Source of the DNA: Acidobacteriaceae bacterium
Lineage (GTDB): Bacteria > Acidobacteriota > Terriglobia > Terriglobales > Acidobacteriaceae
Direction of reading: 5' to 3'
Length of the DNA: 62,461 nt
NCBI GenBank assembly: GCA_027364815.1
Contig: DAHXOQ010000002.1
Coordinates: 1-62,461, forward strand
The notes under the pieces are model-generated. The model was not told where the DNA came from. It did not search any database and saw only the letters and a list, made by a program, of their open reading frames with translations. The position numbers were made by a program, and so were the translations under genes. Positions 45,479 to 54,678 of the stretch are shown here, piece by piece. Each line of letters starts with the position of its first letter. The stretch's first letter is position 1.

Positions 45479-47443
45479 TTATCCAGGGTCGTGCAAAAGA
45501 TTCGATAGCTCTGCCTCTGATTTAGTTAGCACTCGTGCCAACCTATTTCGCCCATATCGAATCAGAGTCGCGAGGTTCGTGTTGTACCAGCAGCATTCCG
45601 ACATGCGCGGAGAAAGCCCGCATAGAAATCGGAGCTTCTTTAATTTACTTGGAGACGAGAGCACAGCCGCTGCCAGACGATGATTACCATCCAGTACCGT
45701 CAATGGCTCTCTTTCGTTAAGGCCGATCAGGATTACAGCATTGAATCCGGGATCCTCAAGATGAAGCTGATTGTCAATTGACGCAATTTTCGAGTGAAAT
45801 GAGGCATCAACCAGGTGCTCACCTATGCGCATGCGCTCTGCGACTTCAGTGATAGTAAAATTTCCTTTTGCAAGTTTTCGCCAGTGGGCTCTCGGAAATA
45901 CACGAATCTGACAGAGGTCCGCATCAACTATTTCTACTTCAAACCATTCCGTACCGGAAGGAATTTCCTTCCACAAGGAACGGTGCCGCATGAACAACAA
46001 CGCACGCCGCTTGGCATTCTCGCTTTCATCATCGAGATTCGGCCTACTGACAATTTCACTTAATATCTCGCGGTAATCCTGAAATTCTGGCGAGTCGAAG
46101 TCGCTCTTCAAGAACTCCGCAATGACTTCATTCTCCGATGTACGCCGAATCAGTTTGATTGCTCTAGTACTGACCACTGTAATCAGCTTCTTCGAATTAG
46201 CAAGCAAGTTGATGAAGAACGGCAATGCGACAGCTGCAAGTAGAACAGTCATCAGTACCATCTGCACGAATACTACAGCCCTAAGCGTTGAGTGGTAACG
46301 GTATATGCATGCAATTACCGCAACACTGAAAGCCAATTGTACCCAGCTCGTATTTGCAATCTTGTAAGACATTTCATAAGTGATAATCACAACACAGAGC
46401 GAATAAATGATCGTCGTTACAGCATACAAGGCCATCAGATAAGGAAGATTGTAATTTCCCGCAATCTCGAACCCTGGCCCAAAGAGCGATGTCCAGATTC
46501 TGGCGGGCGCAAGGATAAGGCCGAAAGCCAGTAATGCGCCAGTGATCAACACGAGCGATAACGAGATTGCGATAACCGTCAGATCTTTTCTTTCTTCATC
46601 CCGGGTGCCTGCGACGATAGGGAACATGGAATTCACAACTGCTGAAGAGAAGGAGAAAATCACTCTGCCAACCATGGCGACAGCGGCATAAAGCCCTGCG
46701 TCTTTAGCAGAAAAAAAGTGTATGACCAAGACGATGTCACAATTGTTGATGAGAACCTGGCCAGAGAAAAAGATTAGCGCCTGAGTTGCCTCACGAGCCG
46801 CAAAGGAAATGCCGATCGGGCTAGCAATCCTACCTTCATGCTTGGGCATAGCGGCAAGATACGCCACTGCAACAGCGGCTGCATTTGCAACGATTACGCC
46901 TGTTACACCGTATCCCATAAGAATCAAAAGCAAAGATCCGCCGAGTCGAAACGCACCTTCTACAACTAGATTTGTTGCGAGATGTTTGAATCCATAGGTG
47001 CCCTGGATATAGCCGCGTCGGCAACCCAAAGGAACATAGAACGCAACGCCAATTGCCAGCAGTGCGATAAGTCCATGGTCGGGAAGATTCAGATAATCTG
47101 AAATTACTCCTTTGAATGAAAGCAATACAAGGGCAGCGAGGATGCCGCATATCCACGCGCCCCGATGGAACCCTTTATAAACCGCATACCTCAACTCTGG
47201 AGTATTTTGCTTTGCAACCATTTTGGCAGAAATTATTTGGAAAGATAGCGTAACGGCAGATACCAGCGTGAGGATCGTGTAGATAACTGCTGCCTGCCCA
47301 AATCCCTTCGGTCCAAGGAATCGCGCCAGAACAATATTGTAAGTAAGGTTGATAGCGGTTGTAAGGCCTGAGCCCGTAAGCAGCACAATACTTCCGGCAA
47401 CTATGCGGGCATGAAGGGTATTCGAATTTTGGGTTAGCCCCAT
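45479..47443 (-). CDS. flippase fused to a C-terminal ParB-like domain
   Basis: 654 residues from ATG 47443 (GGAG upstream). Residues about 15-430 are a polysaccharide flippase with about 12 helices (LTTAINLTYNIVLARFLGPK, GFGQAAVIYTILTLVSAVTL). From about 440 the protein is soluble. A charged segment leads to a domain with FEVEIVDADLCQIRVFPRAH, RIGEHLVDASFHSKIAS, AVILIGLNEREPLTVLDGNH and RLAAAVL. The DGNHRLAAA phrase (near 584) is the ParB/sulfiredoxin-fold signature, here preceded by VLDGNH as in ParB nucleotide-binding sites. A CxWYNTNLATLIRYGRNRL tail follows. A lipid-linked-sugar flippase with a cytoplasmic, possibly nucleotide-binding regulator is an unusual combination. Confidence 0.8.
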   Translation of the reverse strand: MGLTQNSNTLHARIVAGSIVLLTGSGLTTAINLTYNIVLARFLGPKGFGQAAVIYTILTLVSAVTLSFQIISAKMVAKQNTPELRYAVYKGFHRGAWICGILAALVLLSFKGVISDYLNLPDHGLIALLAIGVAFYVPLGCRRGYIQGTYGFKHLATNLVVEGAFRLGGSLLLILMGYGVTGVIVANAAAVAVAYLAAMPKHEGRIASPIGISFAAREATQALIFFSGQVLINNCDIVLVIHFFSAKDAGLYAAVAMVGRVIFSFSSAVVNSMFPIVAGTRDEERKDLTVIAISLSLVLITGALLAFGLILAPARIWTSLFGPGFEIAGNYNLPYLMALYAVTTIIYSLCVVIITYEMSYKIANTSWVQLAFSVAVIACIYRYHSTLRAVVFVQMVLMTVLLAAVALPFFINLLANSKKLITVVSTRAIKLIRRTSENEVIAEFLKSDFDSPEFQDYREILSEIVSRPNLDDESENAKRRALLFMRHRSLWKEIPSGTEWFEVEIVDADLCQIRVFPRAHWRKLAKGNFTITEVAERMRIGEHLVDASFHSKIASIDNQLHLEDPGFNAVILIGLNEREPLTVLDGNHRLAAAVLSSPSKLKKLRFLCGLSPRMSECCWYNTNLATLIRYGRNRLARVLTKSEAELSNLLHDPG

Positions 47444-47638
47444 TGCACTCCAGTATCCCGGTTCATTTGCAGGTAGGAATATACGTCACGAGTAGAAGAC
47501 AACTCAGCCCATTCAGATACAGTTCTGCCAGTACTAATACTTATCAAGTATGATTTGCCACGCAGCAGTTTGACTGGTCAATAGCTAACAGTATTAGAGT
47601 TTTCTGCTGTGATAATTTGAACTCAGTAATTTCCCGGA

Positions 47639-48664
47639 GTGACTAATAAAACGCCAATGATTAATGGTATAAGAATCACCTGCCTGTGCCTTTTCCTTTT
47701 GCCCCACGGATGCTCTGCTCCCGGGTCAAGTCAGAATTCGCAATTAAAGCATTCGGCGGTCGGCCACTCACCGCAGACCATAGCCTTGTACGAAGCGTGG
47801 TTTGGACACCCTCACCATATTTCTGTCGGATACTCTTCGCAAGATACCGCGGTTATTACAAGCCAGATTCGTCGAGCAAAGACTATGGGAATATCTGCTT
47901 TTGTAGTGGACTGGTATGGCGACCGTGAGCCTTTCATTGACCGCAGTTACGCGCTTATGCAGACAATCGCAGCCCGCGAAAACTTCCAGGTTGCGATGAT
48001 GTATGACGAATCAAATTCGGACGATGGGGCGACCGACGAAGCAATTGCTGATTTCACCATGTTCCATGACGTTTATTTGTCGCAAAAGGCTTCAGGACAT
48101 CAAGCCTACCTCACTTATGAAGGCCGCCCGGTGATCTTTATCTTTCCTAAAGGCGGTCATACGGACTGGAGTAAAGTGCGCGCTCTCGTGAATAAGTGGA
48201 GCACACCTCCACTATTGATTACTGAGAACTTGCCCGGTCAAGATGCGGGGTCATTCGATGGCTTCTATGCTTGGATCAATCCTGGCGAAAATGGTTGGTC
48301 AACTGACGGTAGCAACTGGGGCGAGCAATATTTGAATGAGTTCTATCAAACTATGAAGTCAAAGTATTCTGACAAGATTATTGTCGGAGGCGTGTGGGCG
48401 AGCTTTGACGATCACAAGGCTTCGTGGAGTTTGAACAGAAAAATATTACCCCGATGCGGACAGACATTTTCTGACACTACAAACCTGTGGCACAAGTATT
48501 TTCCGCCGGATAATCTTTTGCCTTTCGTAATGATTGAGACGTGGAATGATCACGAAGAGGGGACGGCGATTGAAAACGGCATCCCGACCTGCGAATCAGT
48601 AGCTCCGGCTTCTCCTCCAGTACCACCTGCGGGAACTTACTCAACACACAACAACAAACGATAG
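47639..48664 (+). CDS. GH99/GH71-like exported glycosidase-type protein
   Basis: 341 residues from a GTG at 47639 (an ATG at 47657 is possible; neither has a strong ribosome binding site). A short hydrophobic N-terminus ends in PHGCSAPG, possibly a lipoprotein signal, though the lipobox is poor. The body has the look of GH99-type (endo-mannosidase-like) barrels: ALYEAWFGHPHHIS, AKTMGISAFVVDWYGDREPF, DVYLSQKASGHQAYLTYEGR, YAWINPGENGW and the late catalytic-like phrase IETWNDHEEGTAIENG. It is alone on + strand, diverging from the flippase-ParB unit. Enzyme class and substrate are uncertain. Confidence 0.7.
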   Translation: MTNKTPMINGIRITCLCLFLLPHGCSAPGSSQNSQLKHSAVGHSPQTIALYEAWFGHPHHISVGYSSQDTAVITSQIRRAKTMGISAFVVDWYGDREPFIDRSYALMQTIAARENFQVAMMYDESNSDDGATDEAIADFTMFHDVYLSQKASGHQAYLTYEGRPVIFIFPKGGHTDWSKVRALVNKWSTPPLLITENLPGQDAGSFDGFYAWINPGENGWSTDGSNWGEQYLNEFYQTMKSKYSDKIIVGGVWASFDDHKASWSLNRKILPRCGQTFSDTTNLWHKYFPPDNLLPFVMIETWNDHEEGTAIENGIPTCESVAPASPPVPPAGTYSTHNNKR

Positions 48665-48666
48665 GT

Positions 48667-48697
48667 AGCTTTGAAATTGTGATTCAATTTCAAAGCT
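48667..48697. terminator. hairpin terminator between convergent genes
   Basis: A perfect 13-bp stem, 48667-48679 with 48685-48697 (AGCTTTGAAATTG against CAATTTCAAAGCT), around a 5-base loop TGATT. It starts two bases after the + strand stop at 48664 and lies 20 bases from the - strand stop at 48718. TTTTT occurs a few bases beyond on the + side. It probably serves both genes. Confidence 0.75.
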
Positions 48698-48717
48698 GTG
48701 TATTGCTTTTTCTTGAA

Positions 48718-49713
48718 TCACATTGCAGCTTCTATCCGCCGAGGTTGCTCATCATCAGTGGAATGCGCAGCAACAATACCGATCTGCGGAATACCGTGTG
48801 CTTGCGAGCGGCGCACATCGTTAATGATGGAAAGCGGGCGATTTCTTACCTCATCGTAAACGCGCCCGATATATTCACCCAGCATGCCAAGGCAGAGGAA
48901 GAGCAACCCTCCCATGAAGAAAACGGAGGCTGCAACGGCAAAGCCGGTAGTTTCCATCATGTTTTTTGAGAAAAGCATAAAGAGCGCCATGAGCATTGCG
49001 AGAGAGGACGCAAAAACAAACAGAGCAAAACTAAGCCGCAACGGTTTGTAGCTAAAACTGGTTATTGCATCCATTGCGTACTTGATTCGGCTAATGAATG
49101 AGAGCTTGCCTTCGCCGGCGGCCCGGTCTTGACGATCGTAATAGACTACTTGATTCCTGTAGCCAACCCAAGCTCTGAGCCCAGGCAAGTAGCGGTTTTT
49201 CTCTTCCATGGCATTGACCGAGTCAACAACTTTGCGATCCATGAGACTGAATATTCCGGCATTGAGAGGAATTGGATAATCGGAGAGAGCGCCCAAAACG
49301 CGATAGAAGAGAGGAAATAGTTTGGCAAGAATCTTGCGCCGTTCTTTGCGGCTCGTTCTAACTGCGACTACTACCTGAGCACCACCGCGCCATGCATCTA
49401 TCAATTTTGGCAGAACTTCCGGTGGATCCTGAAAGTCGCCATCCATCAGGATCACAGCGTTACCGCGCGCCGTTTTAATACCAGCAGTGATCGCACCCAT
49501 ATGCCCCCAATTACGTGAGAGTTCAACGACAACAATATGCGGGTCAGTAGACTGCATATCTCTCAGCAATTCAAGAGATACATCCGTTGAACCATCGTTA
49601 ATATACACAACTTCCCAGTCGATGTGAACGCTATTCATTACACATTTCACAGCCGCGTGAAATTGCACTATTAGTTCTTCTTCGTTATAGATTGGCACGA
49701 CAACTGAAATCAT
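48718..49713 (-). CDS. GtrB/DPM1-like polyprenyl-phosphate glycosyltransferase
   Basis: 331 residues from ATG 49713 with AAGGAG upstream. N-terminal GT2 domain: ISVVVPIYNEEELIVQFHAA, YINDGSTDVSLELLRD, ILMDGDFQDPPEVLPKLIDA (DXD) and YLPGLRAWVGYRNQ. Two C-terminal membrane helices (about 230-290) follow. Such enzymes load a single sugar onto polyprenyl phosphate at the inner membrane, making the donor for a periplasmic GT-C transferase. A GT-C-like polytopic protein is indeed encoded at the head of the same operon (52312-54063). It ends the five-gene - strand unit. Confidence 0.9.
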   Translation of the reverse strand: MISVVVPIYNEEELIVQFHAAVKCVMNSVHIDWEVVYINDGSTDVSLELLRDMQSTDPHIVVVELSRNWGHMGAITAGIKTARGNAVILMDGDFQDPPEVLPKLIDAWRGGAQVVVAVRTSRKERRKILAKLFPLFYRVLGALSDYPIPLNAGIFSLMDRKVVDSVNAMEEKNRYLPGLRAWVGYRNQVVYYDRQDRAAGEGKLSFISRIKYAMDAITSFSYKPLRLSFALFVFASSLAMLMALFMLFSKNMMETTGFAVAASVFFMGGLLFLCLGMLGEYIGRVYDEVRNRPLSIINDVRRSQAHGIPQIGIVAAHSTDDEQPRRIEAAM

Positions 49714-49827
49714 ATTGAACTCCTTGAAGCGGGGATTATTGTTGTTGCAAAGAGTTCCTGGTCTCTCCATGCACTCGTACGAAATATGACCGTACTTATC
49801 AAACTCGGAATTTGAGGACTGGGAGAA

Positions 49828-50322
49828 TTATGGTACAGCCTGAAAAACGCGCACTCTCCACCTTACTTCTGCAGGTGTTACGACTATAAGATAACGAGTT
49901 GTTACATGCTGTGTCGTTTTGACCTTGCCGTGATCGATTATCTGCATTTCGTAATCAACCCTATCTGTCATTTCAACCGATAATCCTTCAGGTGAATAGA
50001 AGACAATCTGGATGTCGTGTGTACGGTCCTGATAGCGCGTTTGAATGCCCATGACTATCTGCTGTTGGATTGTCGATTTCAGATTATCTTTGGCAACGCC
50101 TACAAAATCTGAGTCGAGCAAAGCTGGACGATTCTCTTCGAGCGCCGATGCCAGACTCTGCCATGCTTGCAAATAATCACGAACGACTGCTTTGCTGGTT
50201 TGCTCAGATAGAGCTCTTGGACCTTGCAGGTTTGCTGGCTCTACGCGCACTGTTACTTGGCCAATACAATTTAGAGAACCAGAAGCAAAGCAGGCCAAAA
50301 CAATCAGAAGTGATTTAAACAT
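49828..50322 (-). CDS. small secreted protein
   Basis: 164 residues. Signal peptide MFKSLLIVLACFASGSLNCI, cleaved near GQV. The mature part has the helix-then-curved-sheet outline of an NTF2-like domain (VVRDYLQAWQSLASALEENR, HDIQIVFYSPEGLSVEMTDR, THVTTRYLIV-like and RWRVRVFQAV). No catalytic pattern is visible. The start is two bases after the previous stop, with GGGAGAAG inside that gene. It probably forms part of a periplasmic complex with its operon partners. Confidence 0.6.
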   Translation of the reverse strand: MFKSLLIVLACFASGSLNCIGQVTVRVEPANLQGPRALSEQTSKAVVRDYLQAWQSLASALEENRPALLDSDFVGVAKDNLKSTIQQQIVMGIQTRYQDRTHDIQIVFYSPEGLSVEMTDRVDYEMQIIDHGKVKTTQHVTTRYLIVVTPAEVRWRVRVFQAVP

Positions 50323-50324
50323 GG

Positions 50325-51191
50325 CTACTTCTCCCAGCGAATCTGATTTCCCAACACAACTCCACTTGCTACGGTAATCATTGCTCCTGCATGGGAGGGC
50401 ATTTGCGCTTCAGCAATTCCGTGCTTGATAGGTACATCAACTGTTGATTGAGAGCCAGTATACGTTTCAGTAAATGTGACAATGGTTCCGTCTGGTACAG
50501 CGTTGCCGTTGCAATCACGAATCTGATCGGTTGCCAGTTCAACTTGCTGACCAGACTGCCGCGCCGTCATCTTCAATCCACATGGATCACCGGGAACCTG
50601 GCCCACAATGCGTGTACTGGAGATATCGCCCATCCGAGCGCTGAACTTGTCAATTCCCTGCTGAGCTGTAGAGTCCATTGCCGTCCATGCAGAGCCATTA
50701 CGCGTGGCGACGACGTGCTTCTGCACCGCGCCGGATGGCGTAGTCAATTCGAATGAGACTGGCAATGCAGTGTCGATGAGATTGTGATACACATCGAAAA
50801 CATATACAGAACCGGTGATGCCGTCATGCAGCCCAACCTGAAGACGTGATGGTTTGGCGAGGAAACTAAGTTCTGCAGGTTTTTGCAAAGGCAGCACATC
50901 GAGTGAGCCGTCCTGCGTGGAATTGTCCGTTGCAAGCACAACCACAAAGTGACCGGCAATATAGAGTGATCCGGCAGAAAAATTGATCGGCGCCCCGAGC
51001 TGTACTTCGCGTTTCAATACTTGACCGGGGCCAACAATGTAGAGGGTTGCTTTCCCGGTTCCGCTGCATTGAATTGAGAATGCAGCGCCGGCTTCTATAG
51101 TCTTGGGTAAAACCATGCCGCCCTGAGCAATGGCCACTTGCAGCGTCGCTGCGGCAATGCTGCCAATGAGAGATATCAATCTGAATCTCAC
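50325..51191 (-). CDS. secreted protein with Ig-like (Big_1-type) domains
   Basis: 288 residues from a GTG that overlaps the preceding stop (GTGA), with GGAGG upstream. Signal peptide MRFRLISLIGSIAAATLQVA. Ig-like modules follow: FDVYHNLIDTALPVSFEL in the middle and RDCNGNAVPDGTIVTFTETY near the C-terminus, the latter with the typical 'Asn-Gly-pro-Asp-Gly' lead of bacterial Ig-like group 1 domains. It is exported and probably a structural partner of the operon's membrane proteins. No enzyme motif. Confidence 0.65.
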   Translation of the reverse strand: MRFRLISLIGSIAAATLQVAIAQGGMVLPKTIEAGAAFSIQCSGTGKATLYIVGPGQVLKREVQLGAPINFSAGSLYIAGHFVVVLATDNSTQDGSLDVLPLQKPAELSFLAKPSRLQVGLHDGITGSVYVFDVYHNLIDTALPVSFELTTPSGAVQKHVVATRNGSAWTAMDSTAQQGIDKFSARMGDISSTRIVGQVPGDPCGLKMTARQSGQQVELATDQIRDCNGNAVPDGTIVTFTETYTGSQSTVDVPIKHGIAEAQMPSHAGAMITVASGVVLGNQIRWEK

Positions 51192-52315
51192 TGGGAGCCT
51201 CCGATACTGAATGTCGCGATGACCGCACGTTCACTACTCACTTTCCCTGCAAGATCTTCCGGAATATGAATCTCAAATGGAACTGGTATCTGCGAGAGAA
51301 GTGGGGTGTTGATGTACTCATCTGCAACCCACACCAGCTGGCCACTCTTGTCGTAGAAGGTTCCAAGAACATGCGCCACGTTGACAACTCGTCCACTTTG
51401 ATTCGTGAGTTGGCCGGTTAATGAAGCAGCTGGAGATGGATTCAAGTGCTCGTTGTCAATCTCGATAACAGGATCTGCCGAAGCTGAAACAAGAGCTGAC
51501 GTGGGCGTCATACGCACACTGCCAACATCAGAGAGCGTACGATTGGGAAACTTGATGAGGAATGGAGTGACTTGCTTCGGCAGCAGAAGATGCGAGATTT
51601 TATCGAAACTGCTTTCGGTCGCCATCGGTACCTGCGTCTTCGACATTAAGGTTGCAGTGACGGAAACATAAGCCGGCACAACATCCTCATTCAGAAGCTC
51701 GCCCATGATGATCACTCCATCCGCTCGTTCCACTGGGTGCATATCCACGATGCGTACATGCGGCGCTTCCACATCCTGATCTCCCCAGTCATCACCCGAA
51801 CCACGATAGATCACATCCCAGCGCAGATAATTGACGGGAATTACTTGTGGTGGCACCCTGGCTTGTTTGACAATAGGCCACTCAGCTTCCCAATGATCTC
51901 CATTTTTTACGATGTGCAAATCACGCGTAGTAATTGAAGTGCCAACCACAGTAGCCCAGTACAATTTGAGCCGAATCTGCGCGTCATCGGCAGTGGCATG
52001 AAGCGGCAAGACATCAAACTTGTCCAGCGTCGCATAAGTCAGAAGGCCGGGGTATGTTCCCGTCATGTCATGCACAAAATCAGACTCTGTGAATTGCGCC
52101 TTATTGGCGAAATTGGAATAGGCCTCTTGCCATGCCTGCCTGCGAATTTCTTCGCCCAGATTTCGCACTGCTGCTTCCGGTGTTGAAGATGAACTCAGCA
52201 GAGTTCTTTGTCCTGCATAGACAACCGCGGATGCTCCTGGCCAAAGGGTTCCTGCCACCACGAGCACAATGGTCAACACGCCAAGAAGTAAAGCAATCAT
52301 TGTTCCTTTTTTCAC
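51188..52315 (-). CDS. single-pass membrane protein with FxLYD-like domains
   Basis: 375 residues from a GTG overlapping the preceding stop as GTGA; the frame is open a further 70 codons inside the previous gene, which is rejected. One membrane helix near the N-terminus (MIALLLGVLTIVLVVAGTLW) leads to a periplasmic NTF2/DUF4878-like domain (VRNLGEEIRRQAWQEAYSNF onward). Two FxLYD-like beta domains follow (VIIMGELLNEDVVPAYVSVT and SLTGQLTNQSGRVVNVAHVL with GTFYDKSGQLV). It is probably an envelope accessory subunit of the same machinery. It overlaps the next gene by 4 bases. Confidence 0.65.
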   Translation of the reverse strand: MKKGTMIALLLGVLTIVLVVAGTLWPGASAVVYAGQRTLLSSSSTPEAAVRNLGEEIRRQAWQEAYSNFANKAQFTESDFVHDMTGTYPGLLTYATLDKFDVLPLHATADDAQIRLKLYWATVVGTSITTRDLHIVKNGDHWEAEWPIVKQARVPPQVIPVNYLRWDVIYRGSGDDWGDQDVEAPHVRIVDMHPVERADGVIIMGELLNEDVVPAYVSVTATLMSKTQVPMATESSFDKISHLLLPKQVTPFLIKFPNRTLSDVGSVRMTPTSALVSASADPVIEIDNEHLNPSPAASLTGQLTNQSGRVVNVAHVLGTFYDKSGQLVWVADEYINTPLLSQIPVPFEIHIPEDLAGKVSSERAVIATFSIGGSQ

Positions 52316-54063
52316 GAGGCCATCCTTTCCTGCATGGGAGTCACCTCGGTGATCGAATGCCGCTCCTCCAGATATTTGCGCTCTCTCTTTCCTGGAATCA
52401 GAAGTACGAGAATCGCCAGGATACTGCTTCCGAAGGGAAGAATACCCCACATCAGACCTTGCCACTTGGGCGGCATTTGTGGTGCGTTCACTGGCATTGC
52501 CGGTGGCACTCCATCTTTGCTCCAAACCGCAATGGTCTTATCTTCCAGGCTGTCAACTTGACGCCAACCGGCAAACGACAGGAGCGGATCATAATATGGA
52601 TCGCGCACAAGAACCCATTTCAATCCATAGTTATCGGCATGAGTGAGCATTGCCCGAAGCGCATCGAGGCCCGGCTTGCCGAAATATTTTGAACTCGTGA
52701 GCGCACCAGCTCCATAAAGATTCAACTCTGGCAGAGTTCGTCCGGAATTCCACTCGCCATCAACGCTTCCGGCATTTGTCATTATCGCCAGTCGTGAGAT
52801 TTTGTTGCCGAAGCCAAGAGTTATATAACGATACTGATCATGTCCGTCACGGTTGAGCCAGTCGGCTACCGAATCTACCTTGAAGCTTGATGCATCAGCT
52901 GGTCGATAAGTTGACCAACCCACGGCCAGCGCACAGGTGCATGCTGCCAGAGTTGTCAAACCGATAACAGCGCGCAATTTAAATCGATCTACGAGTTCGA
53001 CTGCCAGAAGTCCTACAAACGGCAGCGCAAGCAATGTTGCCCAATAGCTGAAACGCTCCATGGTAAGCACACCAAAGGCGCGGCCCAAAAGCAGATGGCC
53101 TACCGGTGTCGTTCCTCCAAGCCCGACCATAAATGCTACCCAAAATCCGATCAGCAAGGGGCGTAGACGAGCAACTAATGCACCTCTCATGAAGATGAAT
53201 GGCAGAGCAAGTATCAATGCGCCATAAGGAACAACAAAATAATTGAGACCCCAAATGGGATTCAGAATATAATTCGCACGGCTTGGGTGCGGGATAGGAG
53301 TTTGCGTGACAGGGTTGTGAATCAGTGCGATCCAAAACGGCAGGAGCACAACTGCAATCCCTGCACACACTACGCCGGCGATGGCAACAGAGCGACCTAG
53401 AAACGCCGAGATCGAGATTCGCTCACCATTCCGTCGATCGAAATACGTCAGAGCCAGAACAGGTACAGCAAAAAGAAATGAGCCGAAGAGCAGCGTCGCA
53501 TGGTGAGCCGCAGCCGCTGCAACAAGCAGTACGCTTGCCTTGAGAAATGATTTCCAGTTGCCGTACCGGACCCATTCATACAAAAAAGGAAGGCCTATCA
53601 AATAGATGGGTGCAGCGGTCGTAGTTCCCAACTGTCCCGCAGAATAGACCAGAAAACTCTCCGAGCCTAGAAACACACTCGCCAGTGCTGCTATCGATGC
53701 AGCGCGCGGGCTGACCCAAAGCAACGAAAATCTATAGACGCCGACTACGAGAAGCAGAATGGCGACAAGTTGCACCGCCATATATGCCATATCCAGGCCA
53801 AGTATCCAGGACAACAATGCAACCCACTGTTGCGGCAGAGGAGGATATGTGGTCTGTGAAAAACCCGCATACCATTTTGCATTCCATGGGTCAAACCAAT
53901 GGTGGACATAATGCGACGCAAAGAAAATATGAAAATTGGCATCGTACGATTTCAACGGCAACTTCATCAGCAACAGCGGCAAATGAATCACCACGGCCAT
54001 CATTAAAAGAAGGCTGAGTGATATGGGCCGTGTTGACGGGGCAATTGATTCAGTATTCTGCAC
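52312..54063 (-). CDS. polytopic GT-C-like membrane protein (PTPS-related membrane family)
   Basis: 583 residues from a GTG with GAGAGG five bases upstream. About 12 membrane helices. After the first helix a periplasmic loop carries PLKSYDANFHIFFASHYVHH with D41 and H45, followed by PPLPQQWVALL. This is the acidic first-loop signature expected of GT-C transferases and of the '6-PTPS-related membrane protein' family. A soluble periplasmic region lies near the C-terminus (about 380-510, with LKWVLVRDPYYDPLLSFAGW). It may transfer a sugar from a polyprenyl-phosphate donor made by the GtrB-like enzyme of the operon. The exact family is not certain. Confidence 0.7.
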   Translation of the reverse strand: MQNTESIAPSTRPISLSLLLMMAVVIHLPLLLMKLPLKSYDANFHIFFASHYVHHWFDPWNAKWYAGFSQTTYPPLPQQWVALLSWILGLDMAYMAVQLVAILLLVVGVYRFSLLWVSPRAASIAALASVFLGSESFLVYSAGQLGTTTAAPIYLIGLPFLYEWVRYGNWKSFLKASVLLVAAAAAHHATLLFGSFLFAVPVLALTYFDRRNGERISISAFLGRSVAIAGVVCAGIAVVLLPFWIALIHNPVTQTPIPHPSRANYILNPIWGLNYFVVPYGALILALPFIFMRGALVARLRPLLIGFWVAFMVGLGGTTPVGHLLLGRAFGVLTMERFSYWATLLALPFVGLLAVELVDRFKLRAVIGLTTLAACTCALAVGWSTYRPADASSFKVDSVADWLNRDGHDQYRYITLGFGNKISRLAIMTNAGSVDGEWNSGRTLPELNLYGAGALTSSKYFGKPGLDALRAMLTHADNYGLKWVLVRDPYYDPLLSFAGWRQVDSLEDKTIAVWSKDGVPPAMPVNAPQMPPKWQGLMWGILPFGSSILAILVLLIPGKRERKYLEERHSITEVTPMQERMAS

Positions 54064-54678
54064 AGTTGCCTCTCAGTAAAGGAATGGAATCCGGTGAATG
54101 CGCCTTTTGACGGCATACTTTCCGCCGTACGCGTGACCGCTCGACAATACGCTGAGTCTCTCAACATGAAGGCTTTAAAACTGGCCAATATAGTACATGT
54201 AGACAAATAAACCTCTCTACAAAATGGTTATAGTTTCACGATTATATTTTCCTTGCGAATTATTGTCTTTGCTCCCGATTATTTACATTTACGGCTATCG
54301 CAATTTTATGCACATGGCTCAGTGCTGTTAATGAGCATTGGAATCATAGGGCCCGAGGTCAATATTGAACAGGATTCACAATCCTACTAATGTACGGTTG
54401 CTTAAAGCATGTGTCTATTCTTCATGTGCCTATTTTTTGAGAACAGTATGTCCGTTGCTTGAGCGCAGGCAGAGGAATACACATACATCAATATGCTGAT
54501 CATGCCAGGCCCATAATGAGACGCCGAATGCAGGCGTACAGAATGTGATGAATCAAGTGAATCGTGTTGGAGTAACAACTGAGAGGCATTGGAGGTCGTC
54601 CGTGAGTATACCGTCAAATTCCAATCGACTCTTCATGGTGTTTCACCACCTCTTTGACATTATTACCGGCTGCCTGTC
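54064..54678. other. divergent spacer, A+T-rich
   Basis: About 615 bases between the GTG of the five-gene - strand operon and the TPR/barrel gene, so promoters for both must lie here. A near-direct repeat CATGTG(t/c)CTATT occurs around 54408-54432. No convincing gene: 54402-54617 (-) is open but without family similarity or ribosome binding site. No RNA element was recognised. Confidence 0.4.

Noticed and set aside
51188..52525. Start at 52525 for the FxLYD-type gene
   Set aside because: The extra 70 codons lie entirely inside the preceding gene and are polar; the GTG at 52315 overlapping the stop fits the operon's pattern and precedes the membrane helix.
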